Assembly: GCA_017513445.1 (NCBI GenBank)
Contig: JAFXFS010000013.1
Span: 1 to 64,000, forward strand
Source: Bacteroidales bacterium
GTDB taxonomy: Bacteria > Bacteroidota > Bacteroidia > Bacteroidales > UBA932
Direction of reading: 5' to 3'
Length of the DNA: 64,000 bases
Shown: positions 25,600-35,194 of the stretch, piece by piece
Position numbering within the stretch: the first letter of the stretch is position 1
How the letters are laid out: every line of letters begins with the position of its first letter
Translations under genes and position numbers: made by a program
Notes under the pieces: generated by a model
Told to the model about the DNA's origin: nothing
Databases searched by the model: none
What the model saw: the letters and a program-made list of their open reading frames with translations, nothing else

Positions 25600-26421
25600 T
25601 TAGCGTTTAAACATACCAAACATTGCACTTCCGCTACCGCTAAGAGATGCATAAATAGCACCTTTTGAATAAAGATCACTTTTTATCTCTGCAAGTTTTG
25701 GGTGTCTTTCGAATGTTGATGGTTCAAAATCATTTATCAATAACTCTCTCCACGAGCTTGGCTCAAGAGAGAGAATCTCCTCAAGAGAAGTGTCGAGTTT
25801 ATCTATAGGACAATCAGTTAATGATGAAATATCCTCTCCACCAGCGACCATTGACTTCAATCTCTCTCGAGGAATAATTTTACTATAAGCTTCAGCTGTG
25901 GTGATATGAATCTTTGGATTAATTACCTCAAACTTATAGTCTTCCATAGGAAAATCATATTGAGTCAATATTTCTCCTCTTCCAGAGGCCATCATTGGCT
26001 GATTATAGATAAAAAATGGGCAATCGCTACCGATTTTTGCAGCATATTTACATAATTGCTCCTTTGATAAACCCAATTTATAGATTTCGTTTAGAGCAAT
26101 AAGTGTAAATGAACCATCCGCAGAGCCTCCGCCAAGGCCTGCACCAACAGGGATTTTCTTATATAGGTGAATTTCTACAGGAGGAATTGCAAAGTCCTCC
26201 TCAAGAGCGTGATAGGCCTTAATGCAGATATTGTCCATAGCTTTGCCATCGTAAGCCAAGCCATAACGGTACATTTTCAATTCTTTAGCAGGAAGTACCT
26301 CTAAAATATCTTTCAAACCGAAGTAAGGTACAAATAGTGTTCGCAATTCGTGGAAACCATCCTCGCGTTTTCTCACTATTTGTAATCCTAAATTCAGTTT
26401 TGCATTAGGGTATAAAATCAT
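25600..26421 (-). CDS. ispE: 4-diphosphocytidyl-2-C-methyl-D-erythritol kinase
   Basis: A 273-residue GHMP kinase that phosphorylates the 2-hydroxyl of CDP-methylerythritol in the non-mevalonate isoprenoid pathway. The N-terminus PNAKLNLGLQIVRKREDGFHEL (family residues Lys8 and Asp21) and the ATP-binding loop PVGAGLGGGSADG (91-103) are diagnostic. GSDCPFF lies further on, and the C-terminal GSGSAMFGMF closes the fold. Length is normal. It starts 1 base after the nrdJ stop, so the two are co-transcribed; the isoprenoid units would feed the polyprenyl synthase at 49314. Confidence 0.95.
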   Translation of the reverse strand: MILYPNAKLNLGLQIVRKREDGFHELRTLFVPYFGLKDILEVLPAKELKMYRYGLAYDGKAMDNICIKAYHALEEDFAIPPVEIHLYKKIPVGAGLGGGSADGSFTLIALNEIYKLGLSKEQLCKYAAKIGSDCPFFIYNQPMMASGRGEILTQYDFPMEDYKFEVINPKIHITTAEAYSKIIPRERLKSMVAGGEDISSLTDCPIDKLDTSLEEILSLEPSSWRELLINDFEPSTFERHPKLAEIKSDLYSKGAIYASLSGSGSAMFGMFKR

Positions 26422-26422
26422 C

Positions 26423-28954
26423 CTATCCGCATTTTGAGTAGCCGCAGTTCATACAAACTAAGCAGCCTTCTTGATAGACTAAATGTAAGCTACCGCATTT
26501 CACACACTTCTTTCCGGTTTCATCTCTGGTGCCATCAGGAATGTAGCGTTTCAAAGCTCTTTCAACACCATTTTTCCAAGTGTTGATGGACTCGCTATCA
26601 AGTTCAAGTCCTTGTACAAGATTTAGAATGTCAACAATAGGCATTCCGTTACGAATAACGCCTGATATAAGTTTAGCATAGTTCCAGAACTCTTTGTTGA
26701 ACATATGAGAAATACCTCCAACAACGTTTGGATAGCCATACTTATCAACATAATGGAAATCGTAACGAGAAACACCTGTGTTGATATCCTTCTCTTTTAC
26801 AATCCAACCGCTCTCGATAGATGAAGGGATATTACGTGTCTCTTCATCTACGATACCGGTAAAGATTTCGTAAGGTTGACCATTCAACTTACCTACCAAT
26901 GCAATCCACTTTTCAGATCCATTTCTAAAGCGAATTACATCAGCTTCAAGTTGTTTAGGTCGTTTTTTAGGTTTAAGCACCGATTCGGAGCTCTTCTTTT
27001 CATCTTCTTTGGCAGAGACTAACACACCTACTCGGGAGCCATCTCTGTAAACGGTAACACCTTTACATCCGCTCTCCCAAGCAGTTTTGTAAACCTCTCC
27101 AACTAAATCTTCAGTTATGTCGTTTGGTAAATTTACAGTTACACTAATTGAGTGGTCCACCCATTTCTGAATTTCACCTTGCATTCTAACCTTTGCAACC
27201 CAGTCAATATCTGCAGAAGTTGCCTTGTGATAAGGTGATTTTGCCACCAATTTTGCAATCTCTTTTTCGCTAAGAGATTTAACTTTGTCAATATCGTATC
27301 CTTGGATTTTGCACCATTCAATGAATTTATGGTGGAATACATAGTACTCTTCCCAGCTCTCACCATTTTCATCCTTGAATGTTACATTTACATTTATGTC
27401 GTTAGGATTAACTTTCTTTCTTCTCTTATAGAATGGAAGGAATACCGGCTCAATACCTGATGTAGTCTGAGACATTAGTGATGTTGTACCTGTTGGAGCA
27501 ATAGTCAACATACTGATGTTTCTACGACCATATTTAACCATATCATCATAAAGTTGAGCATCTTCATTCTTGATACGAAGAATCATTGGGTTGCTGCTCT
27601 CTTTAGATGCATCGAAAATTGGGAAAGCACCTCTCTCTTTCGCCATTTCAACAGATGATCTATATGCTTCCAGAGCTAATGCCTTATGGATATTAACTGA
27701 GAATGAGATCGATTGATCAGAGCCATAAGTCAATCCCAAAGCAGCCAACATATCACCCTCTGCAGTGATTCCAAGTCCTGTTCTTCTTCCACCTAAAGAT
27801 TTTGTCTTAATCTTTTCCCAAAGCTCTTTTTCTGTGCGTTTTACATCTGCATCTTCAGGGTCAGATTCGATTTTTGCAAGAATTGCCTCAATCTTCTCCA
27901 TCTCCAAATCGATAAGGTCATCCATCAGGCGCATAGCTTTACGACAGTGATCTTTGAAGAGGTCGCAATCAAACTTTGCCTCTTTTGTAAATGGATTCTT
28001 TACATAAGAGTAGAGGTTGATGGCTATCAAACGACAAGAGTCGTAAGGACACAATGGAATCTCTCCACAAGGGTTGGTACTCACTGTTCTGTAACCTTTG
28101 TCAGCATAACAATCTGCGATAGATTCACGAAGAACAGTATCCCAGAATAGAATGCCTGGCTCAGCAGATTTCCAAGCGTTGTGAACGATTTTTCTCCAAA
28201 GTTTATTGGCGTCAATCTCTTTTACAAATTTTGGATTTTCTGAATATACAGGATATTGCTGTTTGTATGGTTGATTTGATACAACAGCACGCATAAATTC
28301 ATCATCAATTTTTACAGAAACATTGGCTCCCAAGATTTTGCCTGTTTCCATTTTAGCATCTATAAAGTTCTCAGAATCAGGGTGTTTGATAGAAATAGTC
28401 ATCATCAAAGCACCGCGTCTTCCATCTTGCGCTACCTCTCTTGTTGAGTTTGAATATCTCTCCATAAAAGGAACAACACCTGTAGATGTCAACGCACTAT
28501 TAAGGACAGCACTTCCATTAGGACGGATGTGAGAAAGATCGTGACCTACACCTCCACGTCTCTTCATCAATTGTACTTGCTCTTCATCAATCTTCATAAT
28601 TCCGCCATAAGAGTCAGCAGGATTGTTGTGACCGATAACAAAACAGTTAGATAGTGATGCAACCTGATGGTTGTTTCCAATACCTGACATTGGACCTCCT
28701 TGAGGGATGATATACTTAAACTCTTTAAGTAAATCAAATATTTCATCTTCACTTAGAGGATTTGGGTATTTGTTCTCAATACGAGCAAATTCCTTTGCTA
28801 AACGACGATGCATCTCAACAGGAGATTTCTCATAAAGATTTCCTGCAGAGTCCTTCATAGCATACTTGTTTATCCAAACAGATGCCGCTAATTCATCCCC
28901 ATTAAAATACTTTTTGCTCTCTTCAAGAGCCTCTGTGTAGGTGTAAGTTTTCAT
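26423..28954 (-). CDS. nrdJ: Adenosylcobalamin-dependent (class II) ribonucleotide reductase
   Basis: An 843-residue enzyme that makes deoxyribonucleotides with a B12-derived radical. The catalytic barrel carries SNCFVIG (first redox Cys), NPCGEIPL (thiyl-radical Cys) and LTIAPTGTTSLM. The C-terminal extension ends in CVKCGSLHL and CLVCMNCGYSKCG, a zinc-ribbon-like pair of Cys motifs with redox cysteines, as in NrdJ. No NrdB radical subunit is encoded nearby, as expected. The leader upstream shows no cobalamin-riboswitch sequence. It is followed by ispE after 1 base. Confidence 0.95.
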   Translation of the reverse strand: MKTYTYTEALEESKKYFNGDELAASVWINKYAMKDSAGNLYEKSPVEMHRRLAKEFARIENKYPNPLSEDEIFDLLKEFKYIIPQGGPMSGIGNNHQVASLSNCFVIGHNNPADSYGGIMKIDEEQVQLMKRRGGVGHDLSHIRPNGSAVLNSALTSTGVVPFMERYSNSTREVAQDGRRGALMMTISIKHPDSENFIDAKMETGKILGANVSVKIDDEFMRAVVSNQPYKQQYPVYSENPKFVKEIDANKLWRKIVHNAWKSAEPGILFWDTVLRESIADCYADKGYRTVSTNPCGEIPLCPYDSCRLIAINLYSYVKNPFTKEAKFDCDLFKDHCRKAMRLMDDLIDLEMEKIEAILAKIESDPEDADVKRTEKELWEKIKTKSLGGRRTGLGITAEGDMLAALGLTYGSDQSISFSVNIHKALALEAYRSSVEMAKERGAFPIFDASKESSNPMILRIKNEDAQLYDDMVKYGRRNISMLTIAPTGTTSLMSQTTSGIEPVFLPFYKRRKKVNPNDINVNVTFKDENGESWEEYYVFHHKFIEWCKIQGYDIDKVKSLSEKEIAKLVAKSPYHKATSADIDWVAKVRMQGEIQKWVDHSISVTVNLPNDITEDLVGEVYKTAWESGCKGVTVYRDGSRVGVLVSAKEDEKKSSESVLKPKKRPKQLEADVIRFRNGSEKWIALVGKLNGQPYEIFTGIVDEETRNIPSSIESGWIVKEKDINTGVSRYDFHYVDKYGYPNVVGGISHMFNKEFWNYAKLISGVIRNGMPIVDILNLVQGLELDSESINTWKNGVERALKRYIPDGTRDETGKKCVKCGSLHLVYQEGCLVCMNCGYSKCG

Positions 28955-29078
28955 ATAAATCCTAATAGGTCTTAATAATAATAGATACTAAAGCAACCCC
29001 TTCTTTTTAGCCAAAAAGGGATTTACATTGCAAATTACATATTTTGCAATTATTGTAATAACAAAGTTATTAACACCC

Positions 29079-29102
29079 AAACTGAAAAACTCAGTCTGGT
29101 GC
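29079..29102 (-). terminator. Possible terminator of the suf operon
   Basis: On the minus strand CAGACTGA and TCAGTTTG form an 8-base-pair stem (one G-T pair) with a GTTTT loop, just after the sufD stop. There is no long T-run, so this is weak. A second hairpin, CTTTTT-AGCC-AAAAAG, lies near 29005-29020. Confidence 0.35.
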
Positions 29103-29135
29103 ATATAGGAAGCCATTCCTGTTGTTGAAAAATTA

Positions 29136-30194
29136 TTAACAGCAGTTTTTACTGCAATTGTTATTATTGGAGAATTCGCCTCTAAGTCTCTTTTCCACCA
29201 AAATATTTAATCTCTCTTTCAAAGCATCGGTAGTGATGGAATTTGTAATATCCGAAGTGAAAGATAGGAGTTGAAGAATCTTGGCTTCGTGAAGGGTAAT
29301 ACCGCGAGATCTCATATAGAAAAGTTCATCTTCATTAATCTTTCCAATGGTCGCACCGTGGTTACAAATTACATCATCAGCATAGATCTCTAACTGAGGT
29401 TTAGTCTTAACCTTGGACTTATCACACAAAATAAGGTTGTGGTTGGCTTGAAGAGCTTCACTTTTTTGAGCATCTTTGGCAACATAAATCCTTCCGAAAA
29501 AGTTTGTGGAAGAGGAGTCGTCCAAGATGTTTTTAAATAGTTGGTTGCTGTAACAATTTGGCACTAAATGATTTAGCTTGACATTTGTACTCATCGACTG
29601 CTCTTTGTCAGCAAGGCAAAGTCCTTTAAGTTGACAATTAGCGTGCTCGCCAATCATATTTACCTCAATATTATTTGTTATCTCGCCTCCGTGAAGCGAT
29701 AAGAAAGTCATTGTGAGTGTTGAATTTGCATCTAGAGAGATCTTATAATCGGCTCTGTGACGAGCTTTATTGTGCTCATTCTGCATAATAATCAAATCCA
29801 GATTTGCATCTCTCTCCAATGTAATATTCACCAATTCATCTGTCTCAAATTCATCCATAGAGAGTGTATGAGAACAGAAGAGAAGTTTCGCATTTGAGCC
29901 CTCTTTCATCAAGATATTGCTTTCACAATCCAATTTTAGCATATCTTTTAGGCGACTATCTTCAACAGGAACTCCGTCAATCTCTCTAATTGCAATATTA
30001 CTGTCAATATTTCTAACATAGATTACTTGTTGGATATTGGGTAGGGTGCATCCCTTCTCAACCACAAGTGAGTAGCTATTATCGCTGTCCTGAACCTTTC
30101 CATTAACAACAAATAGTTGTTCAGCTCCGGATAATGGCACTTTGCAACGAAATAGATTTGCTCTGTTGTTAGAGTATATATAGTTATCTCTCAT
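29136..30194 (-). CDS. sufD: Fe-S assembly scaffold component SufD, short form
   Basis: A 352-residue beta-helix protein of the SufB/SufD family, part of the SufBCD complex that builds Fe-S clusters. The C-terminal half is typical: QANHNLILCDKSKVKTKPQ, then LEIYADDVICNHGATIGKI, and LFYMRSRGI with the conserved His and Cys-containing strand. The N-terminal helical domain seen in longer SufD proteins is missing. The start is the ATG at 30194 (MRDNYIYSNN), because an upstream start would overlap sufC and add residues in another frame of that gene. It ends with a Cys-rich tail (NCSKNCC). No sufS follows. Confidence 0.88.
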   Translation of the reverse strand: MRDNYIYSNNRANLFRCKVPLSGAEQLFVVNGKVQDSDNSYSLVVEKGCTLPNIQQVIYVRNIDSNIAIREIDGVPVEDSRLKDMLKLDCESNILMKEGSNAKLLFCSHTLSMDEFETDELVNITLERDANLDLIIMQNEHNKARHRADYKISLDANSTLTMTFLSLHGGEITNNIEVNMIGEHANCQLKGLCLADKEQSMSTNVKLNHLVPNCYSNQLFKNILDDSSSTNFFGRIYVAKDAQKSEALQANHNLILCDKSKVKTKPQLEIYADDVICNHGATIGKINEDELFYMRSRGITLHEAKILQLLSFTSDITNSITTDALKERLNILVEKRLRGEFSNNNNCSKNCC

Positions 30195-30198
30195 TGCT

Positions 30199-30954
30199 TT
30201 AGTTGTTAATAATCCAATCGTAACCTCTCTCTTCAATCTCAAGGGCCAACTCCTTACCGGCACTTTTTATTATAGTTCCATTATAGAGTACGTGTATTAC
30301 ATCAGGTACTATATAGTCAAGAAGTCGTTGGTAGTGTGTAATTACAACAAATGAATTATCATCTCTCTTAAGTTTATTAACTCCATTTGCTACAATTCTT
30401 AGAGCATCCACATCAAGACCTGAGTCTGTCTCATCCAAGAGTGCCAATTTTGGCTCAAGCATAGCCATTTGGAAAATCTCATTTCTCTTCTTCTCTCCAC
30501 CAGAAAAGCCAACATTTACTCCACGAGTTGAAAAACTGCTATCCATTCCCACATAATTCATTCTCTCTCTCATAAGTTTTAAGAACTCTGCAGCACTTAG
30601 AGGAGGAAGATTCTTCATTTTACGATGCTCATTTACAGCCGTTTTAATGAAGTTAACATTTGTTACGCCTGGAATCTCTATTGGATATTGGAAGCCAAGG
30701 AAAATACCGGCCCAAGAGCGCTCTTCAGGAGATAGCTCAAGTAAGTTTTTACCTTCGAAAAGGATTTCACCATCAGTCACAGTATAGCTCTCTTTTCCTG
30801 CCAAAACAGCAGATAGAGTACTCTTTCCAGAACCGTTCGGCCCCATAATGGCGTGTATCTCTCCTTTGCGTATAGTGAGATTAATCCCCTTTAGTATCTC
30901 TTTGTCCTCAGTTCTTGCTCTGAGATTCTTTACTTCTAATAATATATCGCTCAT
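30199..30954 (-). CDS. sufC: Fe-S assembly ATPase SufC
   Basis: A 251-residue ABC-type ATPase of the cytosolic SufBCD scaffold. Walker A is GPNGSGKST (about 38-46), and the family-typical signature reads [20 protein letters not shown]. Walker B is [16 protein letters not shown], with the H-loop [26 protein letters not shown] is a SufC hallmark. It lies between pnuC (6 bases upstream) and sufD (4 bases downstream) on one strand. Confidence 0.96.
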   Translation of the reverse strand: MSDILLEVKNLRARTEDKEILKGINLTIRKGEIHAIMGPNGSGKSTLSAVLAGKESYTVTDGEILFEGKNLLELSPEERSWAGIFLGFQYPIEIPGVTNVNFIKTAVNEHRKMKNLPPLSAAEFLKLMRERMNYVGMDSSFSTRGVNVGFSGGEKKRNEIFQMAMLEPKLALLDETDSGLDVDALRIVANGVNKLKRDDNSFVVITHYQRLLDYIVPDVIHVLYNGTIIKSAGKELALEIEERGYDWIINN

Positions 30955-30960
30955 TTTATT

Positions 30961-31620
30961 CTATTTTTCTTTTTTGTAAAGTTTAATCCAATTGACAAGT
31001 GAAATAATGCTGTTTATTAGATACAATCCACTTACTATTGGCATAAATATATGTCCTACTGAAATGTGAAGGATAAGTTGTGTAATGTTCACAAAGAACC
31101 ACGCAACCCAACACTCCCATTTCTTGATAGCAGATAGGAATTGTGCCACTAAAATAAGTGTTGTGACACAGGCATCTAAGTATGGAATTGGATCTGCCGG
31201 AAGTTTACCCGCCATCCAGCTATTTCCAAGCAAGCTTATAGTGTATCCCCATAATGCAGCTAAAATAAATACAAGAGCAATTGCGATGCCTCTCTGAGGC
31301 CAGCTCATCGTTGTGATTTTGAGAGCAGATTTGTCGCTTACACTCTCTTCACCGCTCTTTGGATGGGTCCATTTATAGTGTCCTAAAACATTGATAAACA
31401 ATGAAATAGGTTGTAAAATCATACTAGCGTAAAGATTTTTATTCCAAAACATCAGGAATAGGAAAAATGTGTAAACATATCCTACCCAGAAGTTATATTT
31501 GCTATTTCTACCAGCCAGATAAACACAAGTCAAACCCAAGATAGATGTTAATAAATCTATCAAAAGCACAGGTATATCACCGGCAATTGTAAATAGTGTA
31601 TAATTAATAATATCTCCCAT
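30961..31620 (-). CDS. pnuC: PnuC-like nicotinamide riboside transporter
   Basis: A 219-residue inner-membrane protein with about seven hydrophobic segments. PnuC proteins let vitamin B3 precursors (nicotinamide riboside or relatives) enter the cell by facilitated diffusion. The family signs are the N-terminal LTSILGLTCVYLAGRNSKYN, the tryptophan-bearing FWVGYVYTFF and MFWNKNLYASMILQP blocks, and the late KKWECWVAWFFVN segment. The start is the ATG at 31620 (MGDIINYT), which is 4 bases after the sufB stop. Its place between sufB and sufC is unusual; co-transcription with the suf genes is inferred from the tight spacing. Confidence 0.85.
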   Translation of the reverse strand: MGDIINYTLFTIAGDIPVLLIDLLTSILGLTCVYLAGRNSKYNFWVGYVYTFFLFLMFWNKNLYASMILQPISLFINVLGHYKWTHPKSGEESVSDKSALKITTMSWPQRGIAIALVFILAALWGYTISLLGNSWMAGKLPADPIPYLDACVTTLILVAQFLSAIKKWECWVAWFFVNITQLILHISVGHIFMPIVSGLYLINSIISLVNWIKLYKKEK

Positions 31621-31624
31621 AATT

Positions 31625-33064
31625 CTAACCAACAGAGCCCTCTAAAGTAACTTGCAATAATTTCTGTGCCTCAACTGCAAACTCCATTGGGAGTTTATTG
31701 ATAACCTCTTTAGCATAGCCATTTACGATAAGTCCGACAGCATCTTCTGCCGAAATACCTCTCTGTCTGCAATAGAAGAGTTGATCTTCATTTATTTTTG
31801 AGGTAGTAGCCTCGTGTTCAATTATTGCATTTTGGTTATCACTTTCAATTTCAGGGAAGGTGTGTGCACCGCATTTGTCTCCAATTAAAAGGGAGTCGCA
31901 TTGAGTAAAGTTTCTCGCAGAGTCAGCATTGGCAAGCACTTTTACCAAACCCCTGTAACTATTTTGACTCTTTCCGGCAGAGATACCTTTACTAACAATT
32001 CTACTTCTGGTATTTTTGCCGATATGGATCATTTTTGTACCGGTATCTGCCTGTTGCTTATTGTTTGTGACAGCAACTGAGTAGAATTCAGATGTAGAGT
32101 TATCTCCTTTAAGTATAGTGCTAGGGTATTTCCAGGTAATAGCCGAACCGGTTTCCACCTGAGTCCAGAATAGTTTGCTGTTTTCACCTTTGCAAATACC
32201 TCTCTTTGTTACAAAATTGTAGATTCCACCTTTACCATTCTCATCTCCAGGATACCAGTTTTGAACAGTTGAGTATTTTACCTCCGCATCTTTCTCTATC
32301 ACAATCTCTACTACTGCAGCGTGTAACTGATTTTCGTCACGTTGAGGTGCAGTACATCCCTCAAGGTAACTCACATAAGAGCCCTCATCGGCAACAATCA
32401 AAGTTCTCTCAAATTGACCTGTACCGCGAGCATTGATTCTGAAGTAACTTGACAACTCCATAGGGCATCTTACACCTTTCGGTATATAGCAGAATGAACC
32501 ATCGCTAAATACTGCTGAATTAAGAGCAGAGTAGAAATTGTCTCCAATAGGGACAACAGATGCAAGATATTTTCTTACTAAATCAGGATAATCTCTTACT
32601 GCCTCTGAGAAAGAGCAGAAAATGATACCCTTTTCGGCCAATGCCTCTTTGTAGGTAGTTTTTACCGATACAGAGTCGAAAACAGCATCTACGGCCACTC
32701 CTGCCAGGATATTTCTCTCGTGAAGAGGAATGCCCAACTTATCAAAAGTCTCTTCAAGTTTTGGATCTATTTCTCTGCTTTCCGGTGCCTTTTTAGGGGC
32801 AGCATAATATATAATATCTTGAAAATCAATAGGGGGAATATCAAGATGCGCCCAGGTTGGAAGTGTCATCTTCTTCCACCTCTCAAAGGCCTTTAATCTG
32901 AAATCAAGCAGCCATTGTGGCTCATTCTTCTTTGTTGAAATTAGTCGGATTACATCCTCGTTCAATCCCTTCTGAATAAAGTCTTGATCTACAGATGTTT
33001 CAAATCCGTATTTATATTCAACAGATGTTATATCGTTAATTATATTATTATCTTTTTTCTCCAT
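31625..33064 (-). CDS. sufB: Fe-S assembly scaffold SufB
   Basis: A 479-residue beta-helix protein, the main cluster-building subunit of SufBCD. It shows [18 protein letters not shown] near the N-terminus, [20 protein letters not shown], the [18 protein letters not shown] block with the conserved Cys, and the C-terminal [16 protein letters not shown]. Length is normal. A minus-strand -7 box TAACTTTG (33080-33073) ends 9 bases before the ATG, so the message would have almost no leader. It is the first gene of sufB-pnuC-sufC-sufD. Confidence 0.96.
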   Translation of the reverse strand: MEKKDNNIINDITSVEYKYGFETSVDQDFIQKGLNEDVIRLISTKKNEPQWLLDFRLKAFERWKKMTLPTWAHLDIPPIDFQDIIYYAAPKKAPESREIDPKLEETFDKLGIPLHERNILAGVAVDAVFDSVSVKTTYKEALAEKGIIFCSFSEAVRDYPDLVRKYLASVVPIGDNFYSALNSAVFSDGSFCYIPKGVRCPMELSSYFRINARGTGQFERTLIVADEGSYVSYLEGCTAPQRDENQLHAAVVEIVIEKDAEVKYSTVQNWYPGDENGKGGIYNFVTKRGICKGENSKLFWTQVETGSAITWKYPSTILKGDNSTSEFYSVAVTNNKQQADTGTKMIHIGKNTRSRIVSKGISAGKSQNSYRGLVKVLANADSARNFTQCDSLLIGDKCGAHTFPEIESDNQNAIIEHEATTSKINEDQLFYCRQRGISAEDAVGLIVNGYAKEVINKLPMEFAVEAQKLLQVTLEGSVG

Positions 33065-33072
33065 TGCAAATG

Positions 33073-33080
33073 CAAAGTTA
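33073..33080 (-). promoter_or_regulatory. -7 box for the suf operon
   Basis: Minus-strand TAACTTTG ends 9 bases before the sufB start codon. On the other strand TATATTTG at 33092-33099 can serve the ThiL-like gene, so the promoters face away from each other within 30 bases. Confidence 0.5.
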
Positions 33081-33131
33081 AATCATTTTGGTATATTTGT
33101 GGACTTCTATTAAAATAATAATTACCACAAT

Positions 33132-34103
33132 ATGCAAGAAGACAAAAATAAAACCAATTTTTCAGATATCGGAAAAGAAATAGCTATTGAGAGACTTTTT
33201 GAGGGATCAGGTTATTCAAATAATGGAGATTTTACACTCAAAAATGGACAAACTCTTCATAAAATTATGTTAGAGGGAGTTGATTTTGATTTGATTTATA
33301 CACCTTTGAAGCATTTAGGTTATAAAGCGGCACTCTCAATAATAGGGGATGCTTATGCCAATATGACCACTCCAAAGCACCTTTCAATTGTATTGGGAAT
33401 TTCAGCGAAATTCTACTTTGAGGATATCTCTGATTTGTGGTGTGGTTTTCTTGCCTGTGCGAAAGAGTTTGAAATTGAAGATGTTACGTTGGATTTGGTG
33501 CCATCGATAAATGGACTTTGCATCTCAATGAGTCTGATGTCACAAATCTACCCTATAAAGAAAAGCACCCCAAAAAGTATGGATTTAATTTGTCTTTCAG
33601 GCAATCTTGGTGCTGCATATATGGGATTGCACGTTCTTGAGAGAGAGAAGGTGGCATTTTCGTCAAAGGATGCCGTTCAACCAAATCTTGAGAAGTATAA
33701 ATATCTATTACAACAATATCTGAGTCCATCTATCAAGAAGGATACTCTTAAAAGAGTCAAAGAGTATAAACTTGAACCATCATCAGCATATTTTATGACT
33801 CAATCTTTGGCTAGTACAATTAAGAAAATTGAGAAAAAGAGTAAGCTTGGAGTAAAACTCTATATTGATAGACTCCCAATTGCTTCAGAGACTTTCCAAA
33901 TGTCGGAAGAGCTTAATATTGATGCAATTACAGCCGCAATAAATGGAGGTGAGGATTATAGATTCCTATTTGTAGTACCTATTGAAAAGCACGCAATTGT
34001 ACATAAAGAGTTCCCTGACTTTGATGTAATCGGCCACTTGGCACAACCAGAAACTGGAAGAGTTTTGGTAACTCCGGAGGGGGCTGAACTAAACATTCCG
34101 TAA
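33132..34103 (+). CDS. ThiL-like (AIR synthase superfamily) protein, divergent
   Basis: A 323-residue protein related to thiamine-monophosphate kinase, which phosphorylates ThMP to ThDP. Similar parts are GDAYANMTTPKHLSIVLGIS (about 77-96, at the place of the usual SDxAAMG block), LICLSGNLGAAYMGL and the late GGEDYRFLFVVP. The N-terminal metal and ATP-binding GDDAA-type motif is replaced by NNGDFTLKNG, and several usual acidic residues are absent. So thiamine kinase activity is uncertain; it could be a true but divergent ThiL or a paralog with another role. It stands alone between divergent suf genes and a bidirectional terminator. Confidence 0.65.
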   Translation: MQEDKNKTNFSDIGKEIAIERLFEGSGYSNNGDFTLKNGQTLHKIMLEGVDFDLIYTPLKHLGYKAALSIIGDAYANMTTPKHLSIVLGISAKFYFEDISDLWCGFLACAKEFEIEDVTLDLVPSINGLCISMSLMSQIYPIKKSTPKSMDLICLSGNLGAAYMGLHVLEREKVAFSSKDAVQPNLEKYKYLLQQYLSPSIKKDTLKRVKEYKLEPSSAYFMTQSLASTIKKIEKKSKLGVKLYIDRLPIASETFQMSEELNIDAITAAINGGEDYRFLFVVPIEKHAIVHKEFPDFDVIGHLAQPETGRVLVTPEGAELNIP

Positions 34104-34121
34104 AGAGAGAATTTCCAATAT

Positions 34122-34165
34122 AATAATCGCCCGGCTATCCACAATTTGGATGTCGGGCGATTATT
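34122..34165. terminator. Bidirectional terminator between the ThiL-like gene and pfkA
   Basis: AATAATCGCCCG (34122-34133) and CGGGCGATTATT (34154-34165) form a 12-base-pair stem, with a further inner ATCC/GGAT pairing. A/T flanks on both sides suit the two convergent genes. Confidence 0.85.
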
Positions 34166-34187
34166 TACTTTTCAAATAAGACCTCTC

Positions 34188-35186
34188 TTAATTCTTTGGC
34201 AAGAATGTTCCGATAATCTCAACTGCATTGAGCATATCATCAGATATAGATTTCTCCAATTTGAATGTTTTAGAGAGTGGTACGTGAACAATCTCTTCAT
34301 TGCGCCATCCCACCATTAGAGATTTTTGGCCATCATTGATAGCTTCAATTGCCGCTATTCCCATTAGTGAAGCAATCACTCTATCTTTGGCTGTAGGGCG
34401 ACCACCACGTTGAATGTAGCCCAAAACAGATACTTTGATATCAAAGTTTGGATAATCAGGAGAGATTATATTCGCAATTTCCATTGCACTTCCCTCTTCA
34501 AGACCTTCAGCAACAATAACGATACTTGATTTGTTTTTCTGAGCTCGTCTATCAAGGAATTTTCTCAACTTATCAATCTGGTTTTTCCTTTCAGGGACCA
34601 TAATAACCTCGGCGCCCGACGCGATACCGCTATTTACAGCAATAAATCCCGCTTCACGTCCCATCACCTCAACAAGGAAAATTCTGTTAAAAGAGCTGGC
34701 TGTGTCACGAATATTGTCAACCGCTTCTATAACGGTGTTAAGTGCAGTATCATAACCAATTGTATAGTCTGTGCCATAAATATCATTGTCAATAGTGGCA
34801 GGTATTCCTATTATTGATATATCTGGAAACTCCACAGCAAATGTAGTTGCACCTGTAAATGAGCCATCACCACCAATCACCACCAAAGCAGAAATATCCC
34901 TTTTCTTGAGATTTTGATATGCAATTTTTCTACCCTCAACACTCTTAAAATCACTAGATCTTGCAGATTGAAGGAATGTACCACCTCTTTGAATGATGCC
35001 ACTGACATTTTGAGACTTCAATGGAATCAAATCATCATCAATTAACCCTTGAAATCCCTTCATTACACCAAACACCTCCATTCCGCTATGAAGTGCCGCA
35101 CGAGTTGTTGCTCTAATTGCAGCATTCATTCCAGGAGCATCTCCTCCAGATGTTAATACTGCAATTTTTTTTACATCATTATTCAT
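34188..35186 (-). CDS. pfkA: ATP-dependent 6-phosphofructokinase
   Basis: A 332-residue glycolytic enzyme that phosphorylates fructose 6-phosphate. LTSGGDAPGMN (11-21) and GGDGS (105-109) are present; the second Gly-Ser form points to ATP rather than pyrophosphate as donor. The catalytic Asp lies in PATIDNDIYGTD, and MGREAGFIA binds substrate. Length is typical of the bacterial ATP enzyme. The gene lies 8 bases after rnr on the same strand and ends at the bidirectional terminator. Confidence 0.96.
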   Translation of the reverse strand: MNNDVKKIAVLTSGGDAPGMNAAIRATTRAALHSGMEVFGVMKGFQGLIDDDLIPLKSQNVSGIIQRGGTFLQSARSSDFKSVEGRKIAYQNLKKRDISALVVIGGDGSFTGATTFAVEFPDISIIGIPATIDNDIYGTDYTIGYDTALNTVIEAVDNIRDTASSFNRIFLVEVMGREAGFIAVNSGIASGAEVIMVPERKNQIDKLRKFLDRRAQKNKSSIVIVAEGLEEGSAMEIANIISPDYPNFDIKVSVLGYIQRGGRPTAKDRVIASLMGIAAIEAINDGQKSLMVGWRNEEIVHVPLSKTFKLEKSISDDMLNAVEIIGTFLPKN

Positions 35187-35194
35187 ATTCTTAA

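Noticed and set aside
28955..29135. Possible cobalamin riboswitch before the B12-dependent ribonucleotide reductase gene
   Set aside because: The leader is short and A/T-rich and has no B12-box-like sequence or large fold.
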